NCBI GenBank assembly: GCA_013433145.1
Contig: CM024191.1
Location: 4,232,501 to 4,296,500 of the forward strand
Source: Ascaris suum
Taxonomy: Eukaryota; Nematoda; Chromadorea; Rhabditida; Ascarididae
DNA: 64,000 nucleotides
Direction of reading: 5' to 3'
This document shows positions 14,781 through 29,800 of the stretch, one piece after another. Numbering within the stretch: the first letter of the stretch is position 1; each line of letters begins with the position of its first letter. The position numbers and the translations under genes were made by a program. Under the pieces are notes generated by a model. It was not told where the DNA came from, made no database searches, and saw only the letters and a program-made list of their open reading frames with translations.

Positions 14781-15855
14781 CATAATTCACATCATTCGTT
14801 GGCGAAGTGTATAATTTTTTGTGTTAATGGAGTCAAAATTTTGAGAAGTTGCTCGGTGTGGCGTATTTTCTTCAAATGAAACCTTACTACTCATGATTTT
14901 GTGTTGTATCAACATGTGTGAGCAAGCCATAATAGGCAGTACTTCATAAAATCGGTAGCATGGTGGAAGCAGTCGTTCCTAATCATGTGAGTCGGAAGCA
15001 ACCGAGGTAGTGAAGGAAACTGCCAGTCAGGAAAGGAAGTAAAGCAGTTGTATCTAGAGCTCACAGTTAATCTCAACTCGCTTTGTATAGCAGTGTTGAA
15101 ATTGTTTGTTTATTTTGTTTTCGTGTTTGATTGTTGAGATTCTCCACTGATTGAAACGCGTTGTAAGGTGGAATTAAATTTGCTGAGCAGACGGTAATAG
15201 AATGGCGAAAGTAAATAGAAAGAGATTTTGGGAATTTTGAGATAGTTACGGTCAGTGACGTTGAAGGCTGTCGATGGTTGGCAGTTAAGGTGAACGATAT
15301 GGGATCCCTCCTCGAGATCACTAGAAAATGGGTAAGTGTTCGCAAAGAGATGAGTTGAGCAAGGAGCGAGAAAAACACTAGTTGCCAGGGGTTTTTCTCA
15401 TGTTTGTTATTTTTCGCGGCATTAACAGTGTCTGGAGTCGATATAATTGTAAGAGGGTTCACTAATGGTTGAGTAATTGAGGATATATTGTTAGAGATTG
15501 TTCACTTTAAGTGTGTTTTGCCGATTTTGATTATCATTACAGGTTTCACTTTTTACTCTTCGGCTGTGTTGTATAGATCGCTGAAATTATACAGCTGCCT
15601 CCCATCTGGTGAATTGACTCATTGCTATTCGCGTTGTTTGTTGTGCTGCATGAGTCGAATAGCAGGAGGCACTGCTGAGGGAATTTGTTTCTTTTTATGC
15701 CCTCATTGCAGCGTTTAATCTTTTCGTTGTTATTTTGCTTAATGAAAGGTTGCTAGGTTCGAGTTAAAAACGAACATGAACCATCAGAGAGAGGGCTTGA
15801 TGAAGAAGACCGCCAAGAGTCGGACACGAAGGAGGCCTTCTGCTGTTTCCGTGCA

Positions 15856-15938
15856 TGTCTTCTCTCTTTCCCTCTCTGTCTCCTTCTCTCCTATTTGTCC
15901 CTCTCTGCCTCCCTCTCTCCCTTCTCTCTCTCTGTCGT
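15856..15938. repeat. CT-rich low-complexity tract
   Basis: A run of imperfect ctctctct/ccctctc units on the plus strand, interrupted by g and t. It explains the serine/leucine-rich and arginine-rich reading frames crossing it on the two strands (15776-15979 plus, 15764-15973 minus), which I do not count as genes. Confidence 0.7.
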
Positions 15939-18900
15939 TGTCCCGTTGTCAGCACATTATTAAGCCTTTCCAAGATTAGATTTTATTATGACTGCATGAG
16001 CCGGCTTCATTTACAGTAGACGGCACGTTCACAAAGGGTACGTTGGGTTGTATGGGTGCACTACACCATAATTAACCAGTGCGCCTATCGTTGCTTCTTT
16101 CTCGGTCCCATTAATGTGCTGTATCGCAACAGTTGCGGTCGTTTGGAAAACTTTCTCTAAATGCCTCTAAGTTGATAGAATCGAAATACCGCACATAGTT
16201 TGCTAGAGGATTCGACAATGGAATTACGACTGCAGAAATATTTCTTTCCCATCTATGAGAGTGCCTATCATTATCGACCTGTGCTTTTACAATAGGTTCG
16301 GGCCGGCATTCATGCTCAGTTGAACGCCTCACACAGATCCCCATCTGTGTACTCTAATGTGAGCCAGTGTTTATCTCAGTTTGTTGTTCGTTGATTCGCT
16401 TCATTTATAGGTCCTAGGTATAGCATCGCGGATGCAAAGCTCTGATATTGTGCATTTTGTGACTTTTTTCCCAGAGTGGTACGATCCAGCATTATATTTT
16501 GTAGTCTCAGATTATTACCGGAGTGGAAAATGTCTTTTTAGGGACTTTTTGTGCACACTCAGAGTGGCTCTTTTGGTATGTTCACGCTTCACTAATAGAA
16601 CTTCCTTGTCGTTTTTATTGTCCACAACGTTTTGGGATCAAAAGCGTTATGCTTACTTCTCCTGTCTATCCAAAATGGAGCCAGTTTCCACTCCGGTTGC
16701 AGTTGAGATCCGAACCGCAGAAGTGATAGATGCGTGATTGCGGGCTCTGTCAGATTATCTCATGTGCTCATTGTGAGACCCGATACGTTCTATAGTAAAG
16801 TGTTTTTATGGATTTATTTACATTGAGCTAAGAATCTACTTTCATAAGAAGAATTTCCTATGGAATGCCCATTTTTGAAATATGCAACCCCCTCTCTGTC
16901 TTGTTTAGCAGCAGCAACATTCTGCGTTTAAAAGTATTACACCGACATTCATCGTTTCTCCTGCGTCTTCTTCGGAAACCCAATTTTGATATCGAGCGCA
17001 CGAATCTTTGAAAACTTGGGTCATCGATTGCAACTTGGATTAAAAGTGGTCTTCGTTTACGTTGATCAGTGATGCCTCTTGCACTAATATTTTTCTCATT
17101 CGCGTTTTAGCAGCATGCTGGTGCATCACGCCGCTCCAGAGAAGCATAGAATATCTTTTCCTGGTTGCATCGATTTCCACTAGAGGAAGTTTACCTGCAA
17201 TAGCTGAACAACGGGTGCTTCGATGAACTTGGGGAGAGTAGGTTGATGCTTATGAAGAAATGTACGTTTCTAACCCACTTGAACACTTGATTGGTTGTAT
17301 TGTGTGAATGTTTTATCACTAACTCTCTCTTATTATTGTTTATAATTTGTTTTTTTGAATGAATATTTCGAAAATTAGTATAATCACTACGAATGATGAC
17401 TGTTTGGGTTTATGCTCATATAATTTTTTATTTGTGTATTTTGACATACCGAATAAAAGCAATAATTTACGCTATTGATGCATCATCGCTCGTGTGCTGG
17501 CTTCGTGGATGCGATTGGTACCCCTCGTATTGAGTGTTTTTAATGTCATTTCCATTATCGCGATATTTGTTTCACCTGAGAGATGAAAGTAAGAAAGTGT
17601 TCGATTCGATGATACTTACTGCTACTATTAGTATTTCATTACCAAAACTACAACATTTTATCATTGCTTTTATTGATGGTACTAGTTACTGTCGCTATTA
17701 TTATTACTTATATCCAGTTGGTGCTACTTAATAAAGCAATGATGATCACCTTATCCATATTCGGTACTGTTTGCTAATGTTACTAGCTCTACAGCGACAG
17801 GTGTTAATTCACTGCGGAAAAGGTCACCTGAAAGGATCGGTGGTCACCACTGTCGTGCTTTACAGTGATCCACATGAGACAGGTAATTGCGTGAGTTTTA
17901 ATAAGGTTACTTCACAGGTAGACTCCGAGGGAAAGCAGATGCATTTTATTGCTGCCCATGGCCGTAAATAAGCTGCAGTTTCTGTTTTGTTGACGTAAAA
18001 CGAATCATAATCAAGCATTTACTTATTCAGCAATGAAATGTAAACAAAGAGAACGAGAAAGAAACGGACGCACCGGATGCGAATTGTCCCGGATGTTTTG
18101 TGCAGCCAGGTGGCAGCAACAACCTGTGAACGCTACGAACGTTAATCTCTCAACAAACTGCCAGAGAATTATTTGCTCTGTTGCTTTGAAGATACTCGAT
18201 GAGTCAGCAGGTGTTGTGCAATCCACAGCAACCAAAAATGCGATGCTGAGCGATTAGCAAGGCATTCGAGGTTCATAACTTCTCGTTGACAACTACAGTA
18301 TTAGCTAATGACTCCGTCCGCTGTGATAAGCTTAAGTTATACGTATGTCCGATCAAATATGCAAAACAGGTGATAATAAAATGAAAAAAAAAGAAAGATT
18401 TTCGAGGCTTAGAACGATTACACCTCTGTGTCACATGGGATGTTATGAGCAGTAAGAATGGTATTCGAGGGATGTGCAAAAGAAATTTTTCGAGGTGTCC
18501 ATTTTGTTTACATTCACGAGAGCCACAAAAAATCTGTTTGCGTTCATGGAGTCAGTGTCAGAAGAAAGTCCGAGAGCAACGTCCCACAACTGCAAACATG
18601 TCTAACAACCACTTATGATGGCGCAGTGGTGCTATATTGCGGTGCCCTTCACATCCATCTTCAACGGTTTTGTGCTTGAAGTTGGCCGATTACAGCCCCA
18701 GTCGGGAGCAGAGCAGTTTTAAGCGACGAACATGTGAACATAAGTTGAACCTGTTTGACACGTTTGAAACCAGGTTTAGTCTTTCTGTATCGTAGGTTAC
18801 GAGCGATCCGGGTTCTAGTTTGATAGCTACAGACGCAGTCAATGCGTATCGGCAATTGATTTGTTTTCTTGCTGATCTTCTTTTTTTTTGCGTTTGGCAG

Positions 18901-20887
18901 CGATCTTATTGGTTGTTTACTTGTCACGTTTTGATTCGACTTGTTTCCTTAAGTTTATTTTGTTCTTTCTTTCAACAAAAGCGATGGGTCAAACAGTGTG
19001 GCGATCCCTTTCGTTGTGCCTCAACGTTCGTGATGATCCTATCCTCAGAGCTTGAAGCGTTCTGAGAGTTCTCGCTAATGCATAAAAGCTTGAGGCGCTT
19101 CAAAAAACTCCGACGCTTCGGTCGATCGACCTTACGATTTCAGAAACCCCACGTTTATGAGAGTCTTCAGAAAAGCTTTGAAACTCACGGAGCGCGGGGC
19201 GAAATTCCACCTCCATCGAGTCGGGTTGTACTGCATCCAGTAAGGGTGAACACTCAGTTCAGTGCGAACCAATTTTTTTCAAACCTTACTGCTCGGCAGG
19301 AGCAGCGAATAGGTACAGGATGTACTGTTGTAGTTTAAGAAGTGAGTTAGCATGCTGCAGTTTGCGCCGCCGTCCCACTCAATTTTATCGTATTGTTTCA
19401 CTTCGTGCTAGTAATGCGTGTTTCGCACGTGATACTTGAACATATTTCTCGCTTATTAACTCATATGAAGCGACAAACAATCGTTTTGTGATCAATGTTG
19501 GAAGTTGAGTAATCAAAATACTTGCTGCGCTGGTGCACTTCTTTCGAGAAATATCTTACTTTGAAGTCGGGAAGGGGGGTTGAGGAAATTTATAGCGATT
19601 TCGAATGTTTAGGTCGAAACTCGCCTTGTTGAGAGAATTGCCACTAAAATCGTCTCCTTTTGGCGGGTAGGGGAAGGGAGGAGGGATTGGTAAATTTTGG
19701 CTGATTAATCTGCTGTTCTAGAAAAGGAATGCTATCGTTTCTCTATTATAACACACTGAACTCATGGAGTGTCCAATTTTTTGAAGCGATACTTGTAACT
19801 GAAAAGGAATTTATACATATCTTTTTTAAAAGGGAAAGAACTTTAGTACTAAATAGAAGGGCAAAGCTTTGGGAATGTTTATTCTTTTTCCCGAGGTCTT
19901 AATCGATGAGAAACAAATTTTCTGCTTTTCTCCAGATGAAGTTGCAATCTCTTTATTGTTGTTGTTTTTTTTTTGGCACAACAAACTTGCTTGTTGAATT
20001 CTGCCAATATCTTCACTTTTTTTTTTCGAACGCAAAACCTCTTTCCGTTGATCGACCTTCGCTAAGTGACCGAGGGCTTACAGCCGAAAGAACGAGGATG
20101 AAGGGGCTTATAACGTTTCGTGCTTTGCCAGGTTATGTTTAATCTTGAGTTTAATAACGGTCAAGGGGGGTATTTGCTGACAATAATTCCATTATTGGCT
20201 GGTTATTAAAACTAAAGCCATGAGTTCATAAAGGTGATGAAAATCGGATTTCCATCTCACTAAAAATAAAAATGTTCCGAAATTTTCGCGATATTACATC
20301 ATTAGAATGTAATGACTAAGTGAAGGTGACGGATTGCTAATCATTGAAAGTCTTTGTGAAGAGAGTGGTGCAAATAAAAATTAAAAAATTAAATAAAATT
20401 GCTAAAATGATGCGAAATTTCTAATCTTTGTTCTTAACTGGACATCTTTCAGCTGTGAAATCTGAGTATATTTTGCAGAAATTTACTGCAAATCCCGATA
20501 TTATCGGCGATCGTAACCGAAAGGTTATTTCCGCATCTCTCCGTCATCAATGCACCTTCTTTTCTCTGTTTTACACGAAAAAAGAAAGTTGTACGCTTGT
20601 TAGCCGTTGGAATTATTCTCCTCCCTTCCATCCCCCCTCCCACCCCCCCTCTTCCCCCCTATAAATCAATTTCGATTATATTAGTGCGGATGCTGTGTTT
20701 CAGTCTCACCTTCCCTCGGATGCAGTTTCTGATCTTTTGCATGCTTCACACTCATTGTCTCTTTAAATACCAATGTACTATCATTTGTGTGCATTGCATT
20801 GCTGATTACGCTATTTCATTGATAGCTTTCTGGCGCGTTATTTACTATATGCTCTGATCCATTTTCACAAATTGCTTACGAAATTTA

Positions 20888-20896
20888 AGATTTCAG
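20888..20896 (+). promoter_or_regulatory. Probable spliced-leader acceptor before NOL6
   Basis: The sequence agatttcag ends one base before the ATG at 20898. This matches the nematode acceptor consensus and could be a trans-splice site. Because animal NOL6 proteins have a longer N-terminus, it might instead be an internal acceptor with an earlier coding exon upstream. Confidence 0.55.
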
Positions 20897-20897
20897 T

Positions 20898-23800
20898 ATG
20901 AAGCACAAGCTGATTGAGGATGATTTGGATGATCCGGACCCGAAACGACAAACCAATAGATTGCTGCAAATGCAGATCGATGCCTATATATCTGAAAAGC
21001 AACTTTCCGATCATGAGAGGAAGGAGTATCGTGAACTTGCCAGTCGTATCACAGCTTACGTCGCTCAGTTAGGTGAGGCACAGACACAGCATGACGTAAG
21101 TTTATTCTGTCTCTAATGCAATTATTTTTAGTGGGAGTTTGGCGGAAAACGGTCGGTCATTGGTTAAAAAAGTGGAAATTGGACCCTACCTTCTATCGCG
21201 GTGTTGTACGGGAAAAAGCGTTCTTCAAATGTGAAGTGTTTTTGTGCTCTGTGTGACTAGCAAACTGCGACCAAACTTTTTTTGTGGCTAACATGACGGC
21301 ACCCAGTATCTTCTGAGTTTTGCGTTTCGTCATACCTGAGTGAGTATCCACTTATCGAAGTTTTAGCGATGTTCGCCTCAGAGGCTAAAATTCTTTTAGT
21401 TTTCCGAATGTGGTAGACATGAACCCGATCAGTTTATTAACTGAATAACGGTCGCCGATGCAAGCATTCATTATTTATGCGGAATTTTCTTGCGAATCCC
21501 TGCATATCTCATGACGATCTAGAAATATTGTGGAAATCGCTCATAGAGTACGGACTTCGTCCAAGCCTAAATGTGTATACTGAACAGCTGTGTGGCTCAC
21601 ACTCGGATCCTTTAAATTTATCACCTTTTCTCTTCATATACTCAACCTTTTTTCTTCACAAAGCCCAGTGCAACCCAAAGTGAAATAAACACATCTGAGA
21701 TGGGGGGCTAACCTTGAGGACATTCATAAACCATTATGAGGAGCTCCCTCACTCATTTCTTGGTTTGATTTTGCCCAACATACTGTCGACATGTCGTCTG
21801 TAGAGGTTGGTACAAATACCTTCTAGTAAGTAGATCTATTGTACGATCGCTCAGATTATGTGCTTGTCAGCTGAATATTTCTATCAAAGTACTATAAACC
21901 CATGGGAGTTAAGGTCGTTCCAGTATACCTCTCCCAGTTCTTTCAGTACACCTTCCTGGTTCCACCCCTTCCCCCTTTATCGGAGGTATGTATCATGTTT
22001 GAGAAATCAGCTATTTGAGCACTAAGGTGACATCCCGTTGAGGTGAATTGCGATGAAAAAAGGTGTGATCTATAGGTTTGTTGAGGTGTGGGATACGAGT
22101 GAGTTGACGAAAGCAGGTATTGAATTCCCATTTCACCTGCCTTTCGGTCGGAAATTATCGGATGTTAGTTCGTCGCGGGGCTGCCAGTGGATTGCGCCAG
22201 AATGTATTCTCCAACTAAGCGATCATGCGCTGGGTTTGGCGACAAAGATGGATCCAGCTTTGGATATGGAAGTTATTATTCCTCAGGTTGATGGTTTTTT
22301 AATAGTTATTTTGCATCATTTTTGCCAACCATGCGAATTATGAATGGTCAAGTGGCTAGAAATGTGTATGGCTTCCCTCCTCTTTTTCTCCCTCTCTCTC
22401 TTATTACCTTGCTCGCTGTCCCTCCCTCCTTCCTAGCCTTTATCTCCTCTTCCTTCCGGCTTTCGCTCCACTCCTACTCCACAAAAATCCGCAATCCCTC
22501 AACGGCGGGCAAGTAGAGAATGAAATTTTGGGATTCATTTGGGAAAGTAACCAGCTTACGGAATTGGCTTACAGATGCCTTATTCGTCCATGAATTCCGA
22601 TTTACTCAGTGTTCACCATTCGTCTGGTTTGTTGTATCGTTATTCAACACAAACCTCTAGCGTCATTTCTCTAACATTTGCCAATATTCGTTTCAGAAGT
22701 ATTTTGGATCGCGTGATTTCCTGAATTTTGCTTACCATGTTAAACGAGCTCAGTACGCTTGTCACTTGGCTGCAGAATTACGTGCATACAACTGTGTGGT
22801 ACGATTCGCAACGGAAGAGGGCGATCGATACAGACCCATTCTTATCGTCACCAAAGACGACGCGAGTACGGTATTTCCTTCATTTTAGGTACCGGTTGTG
22901 GCACAGAATGTTTTTTTTCTTTGAGTTTTACTTGAAGTATTGCGTAACGTCTTATGACTAATTATTTATTTTCACGTTTGCTAATTAGGTTACTTCCTTT
23001 TGAAATGGAATAGGGGAAGGGGTTTGGAGGTGGGGACAGAGAGTATCGATTTCTGCATTACTTTGCTAAGTTGATGATTAAGTGTGCCGGCTAAACAGTC
23101 GATATTATCTTTGTTTTCAGCGTTGCGTTTTCATTTCTCGCCTCCAGATGGATTTGCTAAGCCGAATCGATTTCGGCCCAGCAATAATAATCTCCGATCA
23201 TTATTCTGCCTTGGTGCGGAAGGAGCAATCGGTATCTACATACTTATGATTTATTCCCTTTATTTTATAATTATATAACAGTGCACACATTAGCAGTTGT
23301 GTGCCTCTCATATGTTTTTGCCTGCCGTAAATATGGTAGTGCATAGCGCTGCAATAAGAATTGGTCACCTTTGGGAGGATTATTTATCAAGCTTAGTTGA
23401 CAGCATGATGCTATCGGTGAGAGGCTGTCAATTTCCACATCATTTAATCGAGGCATATCCAACGATGGGGCATTGAGAGGGTGATTTGATCCTCATTTTG
23501 ACTCCTTGAAAGGTAAACATTGTTGTTAGGAAATAAAATAGAAGATCAAGAGGAATATCCTTACAACCTCTTTTTTTATTTTCCTAACTTTGTGATTGCT
23601 TCTGAGATTATTTGAAACCATTTATGACTAATGCATAGTTGAAATAGCATTTTTATGATAACTTTCTCACGTTAACAATGTCATTCTTTTGTATCGCTTT
23701 TTTGTTGTTGGGCCTGTTCGATAGAATGGTTTATTGTGACAGTGAGGAGAGGGAAAGCATTTTTAGATGGAAAGCGTTACGGTTTTGGCTTTATTCTGTG

Positions 23801-26800
23801 GAATTTTCTTGTGGAATAGCTCTCGGTGGGTGGTCCCTTTGAGGGGAAGGGTAGAGAGTGCTAATGCTACATTCATCACCACTTGAAAACAGCAGAGAGT
23901 GCTGCAAAAATTATTATTTTTGGGAAAATCTTTTGAGGTTTAATATTGCGTTCTGAGATAAATTTAACAATTGGTGTTGGGAGTGTTGAAATGACTGCTC
24001 ACATGCCGTTTGATTTATTGAGCTATGTATGTGCTGGCCTCTTGCTGCTTGGAACTGGCTAGGAGCATTTCTTTCTGTTGTTATCGAGATGCTGACTTTG
24101 TGAAGCTTCCCTGAGAACTTTTTTCTTATGCCTCGTACCGTTTCAGCAAGCCTGACAGTGATTCGTTTTTATAGACAGTGACCCTCCAACACCGTATTAT
24201 AATGCGAGCATTCTGTCGGATTTGGTACGAAGGCAGTTGGACAGCATTTTCAAGAAGTTCTTGGAAGACAAGCCGAACTTCGTGAAGGCTATTTTTATGA
24301 TCAGAGCGTGGATGCAGACACGGTTTTTCACTAAGGTATGCTTCCGTTTATTAATGCTTCAGACCAGGTAGGGCTTAAAAGATAACTCACCACGTGGATT
24401 ACTTGACGGGCTGAGCACATGCGTGCTAATATGATGCGGGCTTTTAATATACCTGAACCTTAGGCGCTGTATGCAAGGTTTCGGACGGTTTAGAAATTCT
24501 GAAAAGGCCACCGGATTTTGATTGGAAAGCCGGAAGAAAACAAGGGATTTCTCAAATGACCTAGAAAGTTTGTTTCTGTTGAGTTTCTTCGCATTCTCTG
24601 TCATCACAATTGAGAACCGATAGGGTCCCAATACGGCATCATCGTTGTCGTTTTACTAACTAAAATTTTCGCTGTAGTTGATGTACGTGTTATAAAAATT
24701 ACTTATAATATACCTACGTATAAAATATCATTGGTTGTTTACTTGAAAGTGAAGTATGATTTAGTCCAAATATATTGACTCTCATATAGTAAAAAACTCA
24801 GAGGATATAAGAACCGTTGGCGATTTGTGATTGATGGACAGCAGGATAGTAGTGAGATAGAAGTTTAGTGAACGTTCGTCATTGATAACAATCCATGAAG
24901 CAAGCCCCCCATACCTCTCCTGCCTCTTAATTCCATTCGCTCAGCCATCTCCCAAAGTCGTTCGCCAACCAGTTTGGTGGTAAATATGAGAAGTATATTT
25001 CGAGGCTGTTGTGATAACCAAAGGTTACTACAAAACCGTGAGACTATGTTGTTAGGCGACAGGTGGGGCGACCTCGATCACTTTTTTGCACTTAGTAATC
25101 GGAAGCTGCTTTAACACTCACTCTATAACCGAAAAGCGTTTGCCATGATTCCTGTTGGCAGTGTCGGTTAGCGTGATTGCACTTAGTTAGATAGAGCATA
25201 GAGTTTGAAAAGCAACTTTTAACGGCGGAGAATTTTTGACTCGCGTGTTACAGGAGGGTCTTTTCATGTCTTGACAATCTTTTTCCTTTGTTTGAAGGGC
25301 ATGGAAAATAGTTGAAAAACTTTTCCACCTTATATCGTCCACCCAACCTCAGGTAGCATATTTTAAGTGTGGTAATAGCCAGAAGGTTTAAAGACATCTG
25401 CAGCTGTTTACCAGATGTTTCTAGCCTGCTTATCTTCTTTTATCTCACAAAGCTCGCTCCTCCATTTGTTAACCTATGTTCAAATAATAGGCTCAGTAGT
25501 ATTCAGCACCAGCTTCATTATGTGGCTTATGTCGAGGACCAACTTTGTCGTTCGGATGTAACCTGTTTCACATTTGGTCAATTTCTTGCAATGATTTTAG
25601 AGTTCGTTTCTCATACTGCCCCTTAAGGTAAGAGAAGAGGTCGAACAGCGTTTAAATACAAAGGATTAGGGGTTTCCCAAGCGAGAAAAGTGAAGCTTCG
25701 TTCTATCAAGAAAATGCTACTGCTGCCATAGCTACAGCATGACAGTGAATGATAGGGGTCCAATTTTCCAAGGATTGTAGAAATGTGTGGAGAAAACTTT
25801 CAGTGGTTTTCTGGTGGGAAGGGGGTAAACGTGACATAAATGTGATATTGTTGTATTGCGTTCCACACAGTTAGGCCGCTGCTGACCAGCGCGTAAATGG
25901 CTCTTCTCGGATAAAATCGGGCTGCTTCCATCAGTCCAATTGGAGCATTCAACCACGCGAAGTGCAACTTAATTTGCTTATTTTTCAGAGGCGTGACGGT
26001 TTCAGCAACACGCTTATTACTGCGTGGATACTGCATTTGTACCGCAAAGGTTTCGTTTCGAGGTGGAGTGGGGTGGTCGGCATTATTGAGGCCTTCTTCA
26101 CCTCCATTGGTTCTTTTTTTTGCTCATTTGATATTCTAGCTAGTAGTGTGCTGTACACTACGGTTATTTTCTTCAATACTTGTATAAATTTTTTGAAGTG
26201 ATAGAATGCTGTGTCGTGTCGAACGTAAGCGACGGGGCTGGGTCTTTGATGAGTTACTTTTGAATCAGGACGAAGGGTGTATATTCCAGTATAAAATGTG
26301 GAAGGATTTCCTTGATTAGTGCAATTCAGATCTGTGACCCTTAAGTGTACTATATATATGTTGTCGTTTTTTTCCTCCAAAACTTCTTTCTGATGTTAAG
26401 TATTGCAGAAACCCCTTGTAAAATAGGCTACAAAAATTTTTCTTCGTGGAGGAGGGAGTTGTCGAGGTGAATAAGTCTTATTGAAGAAAAAGCTTGCATT
26501 TGAGGATGGTGACCGTTCGAGAGGAAAGATATCGGCGCTATAAGAATTAAGTGAGATGTGGTCAGAATACGTTTTGGTTCTGCCTAGCATGAAGTCCTGT
26601 TGTTGATGGAATGGTTTATTCAAGTTATGTGCTAATTTCGCGTGAAAGGTCATAATTGGCTTCGAATCGACTTCAGCAGTCAGCAGGAGAAATATATGGC
26701 CGTGTTTAAGCTGGTTTTAGTATTACTTTTGTGCAAAATGCAGAGAGAGCTCTTGAAATTAACCTCATTGCCGTTTCATCAAAATGTCGTGCCCTTTAGA

Positions 26801-29800
26801 AGCTTCAGATTGGGCAGAAACGTTGAATTTGAATGATTTTCGAGATTTTGCACCAGTACCGACGACAGGTGAAATCGAGCAAAACCTTTGTACTACCTTT
26901 CCGGAAAACTCAGTAGGATTAAATTTTACAACCAAATTTGATTTGTTTCAAGGCTTCATTTTTCTACAACAAATTGAAAAATCGCCAAGGTTAAGAGTTG
27001 GATTTAGCCAGTAATACTCTATAAGAGCCAATTGTTTATTATTTTGTGATGTTTAGTGTCGACGAATTGGAAAGATGCTCGTCTTGCGCTTGTAGAAAAC
27101 ATCGACGAATCGACATTCAAACAATTCACCGATCATTTCAATTTTGTATTTCTCGATGAGACGGGCTACTTGAATTTAGCACGTGCATTGAGCGTCACTG
27201 CATGGGACAATATTCGAGATGCGGCAGCGTCAAGTTTCAACAAGCTAGTCAATTTCAACGACTTCGATCCGCTTTTCACGATCGAAAGGCCGTTCGAGCT
27301 CTCATTTGATCTCTATATTAAGTAAGTTGGTGTGTAATCCATTTCAATGAATATTGGTTGGTTGATTATTGTATAGTGGCAGTTTTCATGATGCATTTGA
27401 TGAATGAGTATGTACAACTTGTTGGAGGAATCTATAAGTAATTTTTGCCACCTCAAACAAGAAGTTATTTCCCTGATGAGAGACTCGTTTTCATACTGTG
27501 TTGTTATTGGTTATCGATCACCTAAATTAAAAGAGAAAAAACCACTTACTGATAGGTTCTGGGAATGAAACGCCAATGACTTCAAAAGTGGATAGTTATG
27601 AATGGTGGCAAAACGACAACAAATGAACTTCGAGTCTAATAGGGAACATTTGAGTTGACATGCCGGGGGGGGGGGGGGGCATATCCACCGATGTTGCAAG
27701 GCTCAGTGGAGACTATTTGTGCCAGTAGGTGTATGTGGAGTTGACATTGTGCTTTGCTATTGTTGAGGGCATTTTGGTGACCGACCAAAGCACACCTGAA
27801 GAGAGGCGCTTCATAGAACGACATGAACATGTGATGGCATGAATCCACAACCCTTATCTAATAAGGGTCATGTTTTGTTTGCATTATTAGCAGATATGAA
27901 ATATGCGTGTGAAGGGTAACTGTGACTAAATCCATATGAGACATCTCCGCAGAAGTTTTAATCTCAGTCTTTTTTCATTATTCCACTAATTAATTATTTT
28001 CGCCACTTTATTTCTCTTTCGGCATAATTTTTTCTCTCATCATCGCCATCACGGAGCTTTTGCGACTCTCGTCTGAAGCGTCACTTCGATAGAACGTTCC
28101 TCACTTGTCGATGATTAAGTATTGAATTCGCGAGTGAACGAATCCGAATCTCATCCCATTGCAAGACTAAGTTAAAGCAAATAATGGTCGTACACAGTCT
28201 GAAGTGATTGAACTATCCTCTGAAGATGCCACAACTGATCACAGTAACGAAATTAATATATGGTGTTCTTGCCGAACTCTATTTATTGTCGTTACGTTCT
28301 TCCCATCAGTCCATTTTATCGGCACGTAACATCGCTCACTGTGGATGCTTCCTGAACGAAGCAATCTGCAGAAAGAACCAAAATGAGCTTCAATTCACCG
28401 TTGAAATGTCGCATGTTTGCAGTCTCACTGCAGAATAATTATTGTTTTTTCCCATCTCAGAGTACGAATACGGAAGGATATTGTGCTGGAGCGGTTAAGG
28501 CGCACACAGTTAAAAGAGTTGATAAGTAGATGCAATGATTGGTCGGGGATTGCATTGGATCGTATCACTTCACTGATGAAAAAGGCGTGGACAGGACGTG
28601 CATCTTTATTCGACATCGACATACAGGTGATGCAATTTTATGTTCTTGGAAGGTTATTCGACGTCATATATGTTGTTGGCGCTCTCAGCGGGATTTCTGA
28701 TTTGTTTTCCTGCCTGAATCGAGGATCACGTCATTTTTGAGTGTTTTTTGAGTCCATTACACAATAGAATGTGAAGAGCTAAAGTGAGATTAAACTGGGG
28801 CGCAGTATAGCATGAGCACGTTTATGCGTAAGATTCCAGTTTAGATTCCGTTTCGCACCTCGTTTAAATTCAGTTCCCATGGTTTAGATTTGCCGCGACT
28901 TGAATTGCCCTGGCTTATGATAGGTCACATAATTGCTGTCAGCACCTCTTAGTTTCTTTTTTTTTATTGCTTTACATTGTCCAGCTGTTCCAGATGGGTT
29001 GTTTTGGCGATGAGCGGAACTCGGATTCCGATCTTCAGGCTCTTCTTTTGGCGAACAGTGGCATTCCTTCCTTCGGTTTACCGGAGCAGGTTTTATTTTA
29101 TACTCGTATTTAAGCGTTTAAGGGGCAGATCACTTGAAGAAAATTTAGCATGCTCGAGCATTAATGAAATATCAGTTCACAATTTGAAATTTCCGGCCGC
29201 GTTAGTCTGAATTTATTCAAATGTGATAGCAGATTGGATCTAGATTAGATTTGCGCACTTACGCATTCTATGCTAAGTGCCTTGCTTCTGATGCAGCTAG
29301 TCTGGACTCTCCGTTTTGTGAAGTTCACACACGCACACTCTGGTAAAGATATTGGAGTGCTATCAGCATTATTGAAATTTCCACTATAGCATTCAAGATT
29401 ATTTTGGTGGCTTGAATTGGACTATCGCTTAGTGGCGACATTTAAACGAGTGTTGTTTCAATCGGCTCCGATTTTCTTCCTCTAAGGTTATCGCGATTGA
29501 GTTATTCGAGATTTGCTTAGGAGCGAATCCGTACGTACAATACTCCAATTTCACATAGTGTTTAGCAAGCAACTTCACTTACTACTTGGCAGGTTACATG
29601 GGAAGGCGTTTGCGGGAAGTAATACCGCTAACGAGTAAATGGGAAGCAGCTATCGCACCAGCTGCATTATTTGAGTGATTTAGATGCACAATTGATTTAG
29701 TTCAGTCTAAGTGTTATTGCGCAGAACATAATTTTTAGTTGTCGTTTTTTCTGTTTTCGTTCATCACCGCCGTGCTGATGTGATTTTCAGTGGGATTTGT

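Larger units (their letters stand above)
14781..20896. other. Long intergenic region, no supported gene
   Basis: About 6 kb between MFSD14 and NOL6. The largest open frames are 15073-15462 minus (129 codons), 16432-16737 plus and 18033-18257 plus. None shows a recognisable domain, and most are AT-rich or low in complexity. The 18033 frame follows a TTATTCAG motif by 2 bases, so a short spliced-leader gene there is conceivable but unsupported. A pyrimidine-rich tract lies at 15856-15938. No AATAAA was seen within about 700 bases after the MFSD14 stop. Confidence 0.45.

Noticed and set aside
15764..15979. Overlapping frames rich in Ser/Leu (plus) and Arg/Glu (minus)
   Set aside because: They are translations of a CT-rich low-complexity tract.
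22053..22085. NOL6 exon 2 starting at 22076 after TATAG
   Set aside because: It needs a phase 2 donor, and exon 1 has none. The AG at 22085 keeps phase 0 with the 21095 donor and retains the conserved segment.
25985..26380. 131-codon minus-strand frame
   Set aside because: It lies opposite NOL6 exon 6 and its flank, has no splice signals or recognisable domain, and is best taken as a shadow.
26642..27014. Open frames on the plus strand between NOL6 exons 6 and 7, including SCPLEASDWAETLNL
   Set aside because: Exon 6 (phase 1 at 26109) joins 27057 directly and reproduces the family alignment, so these frames are intronic.
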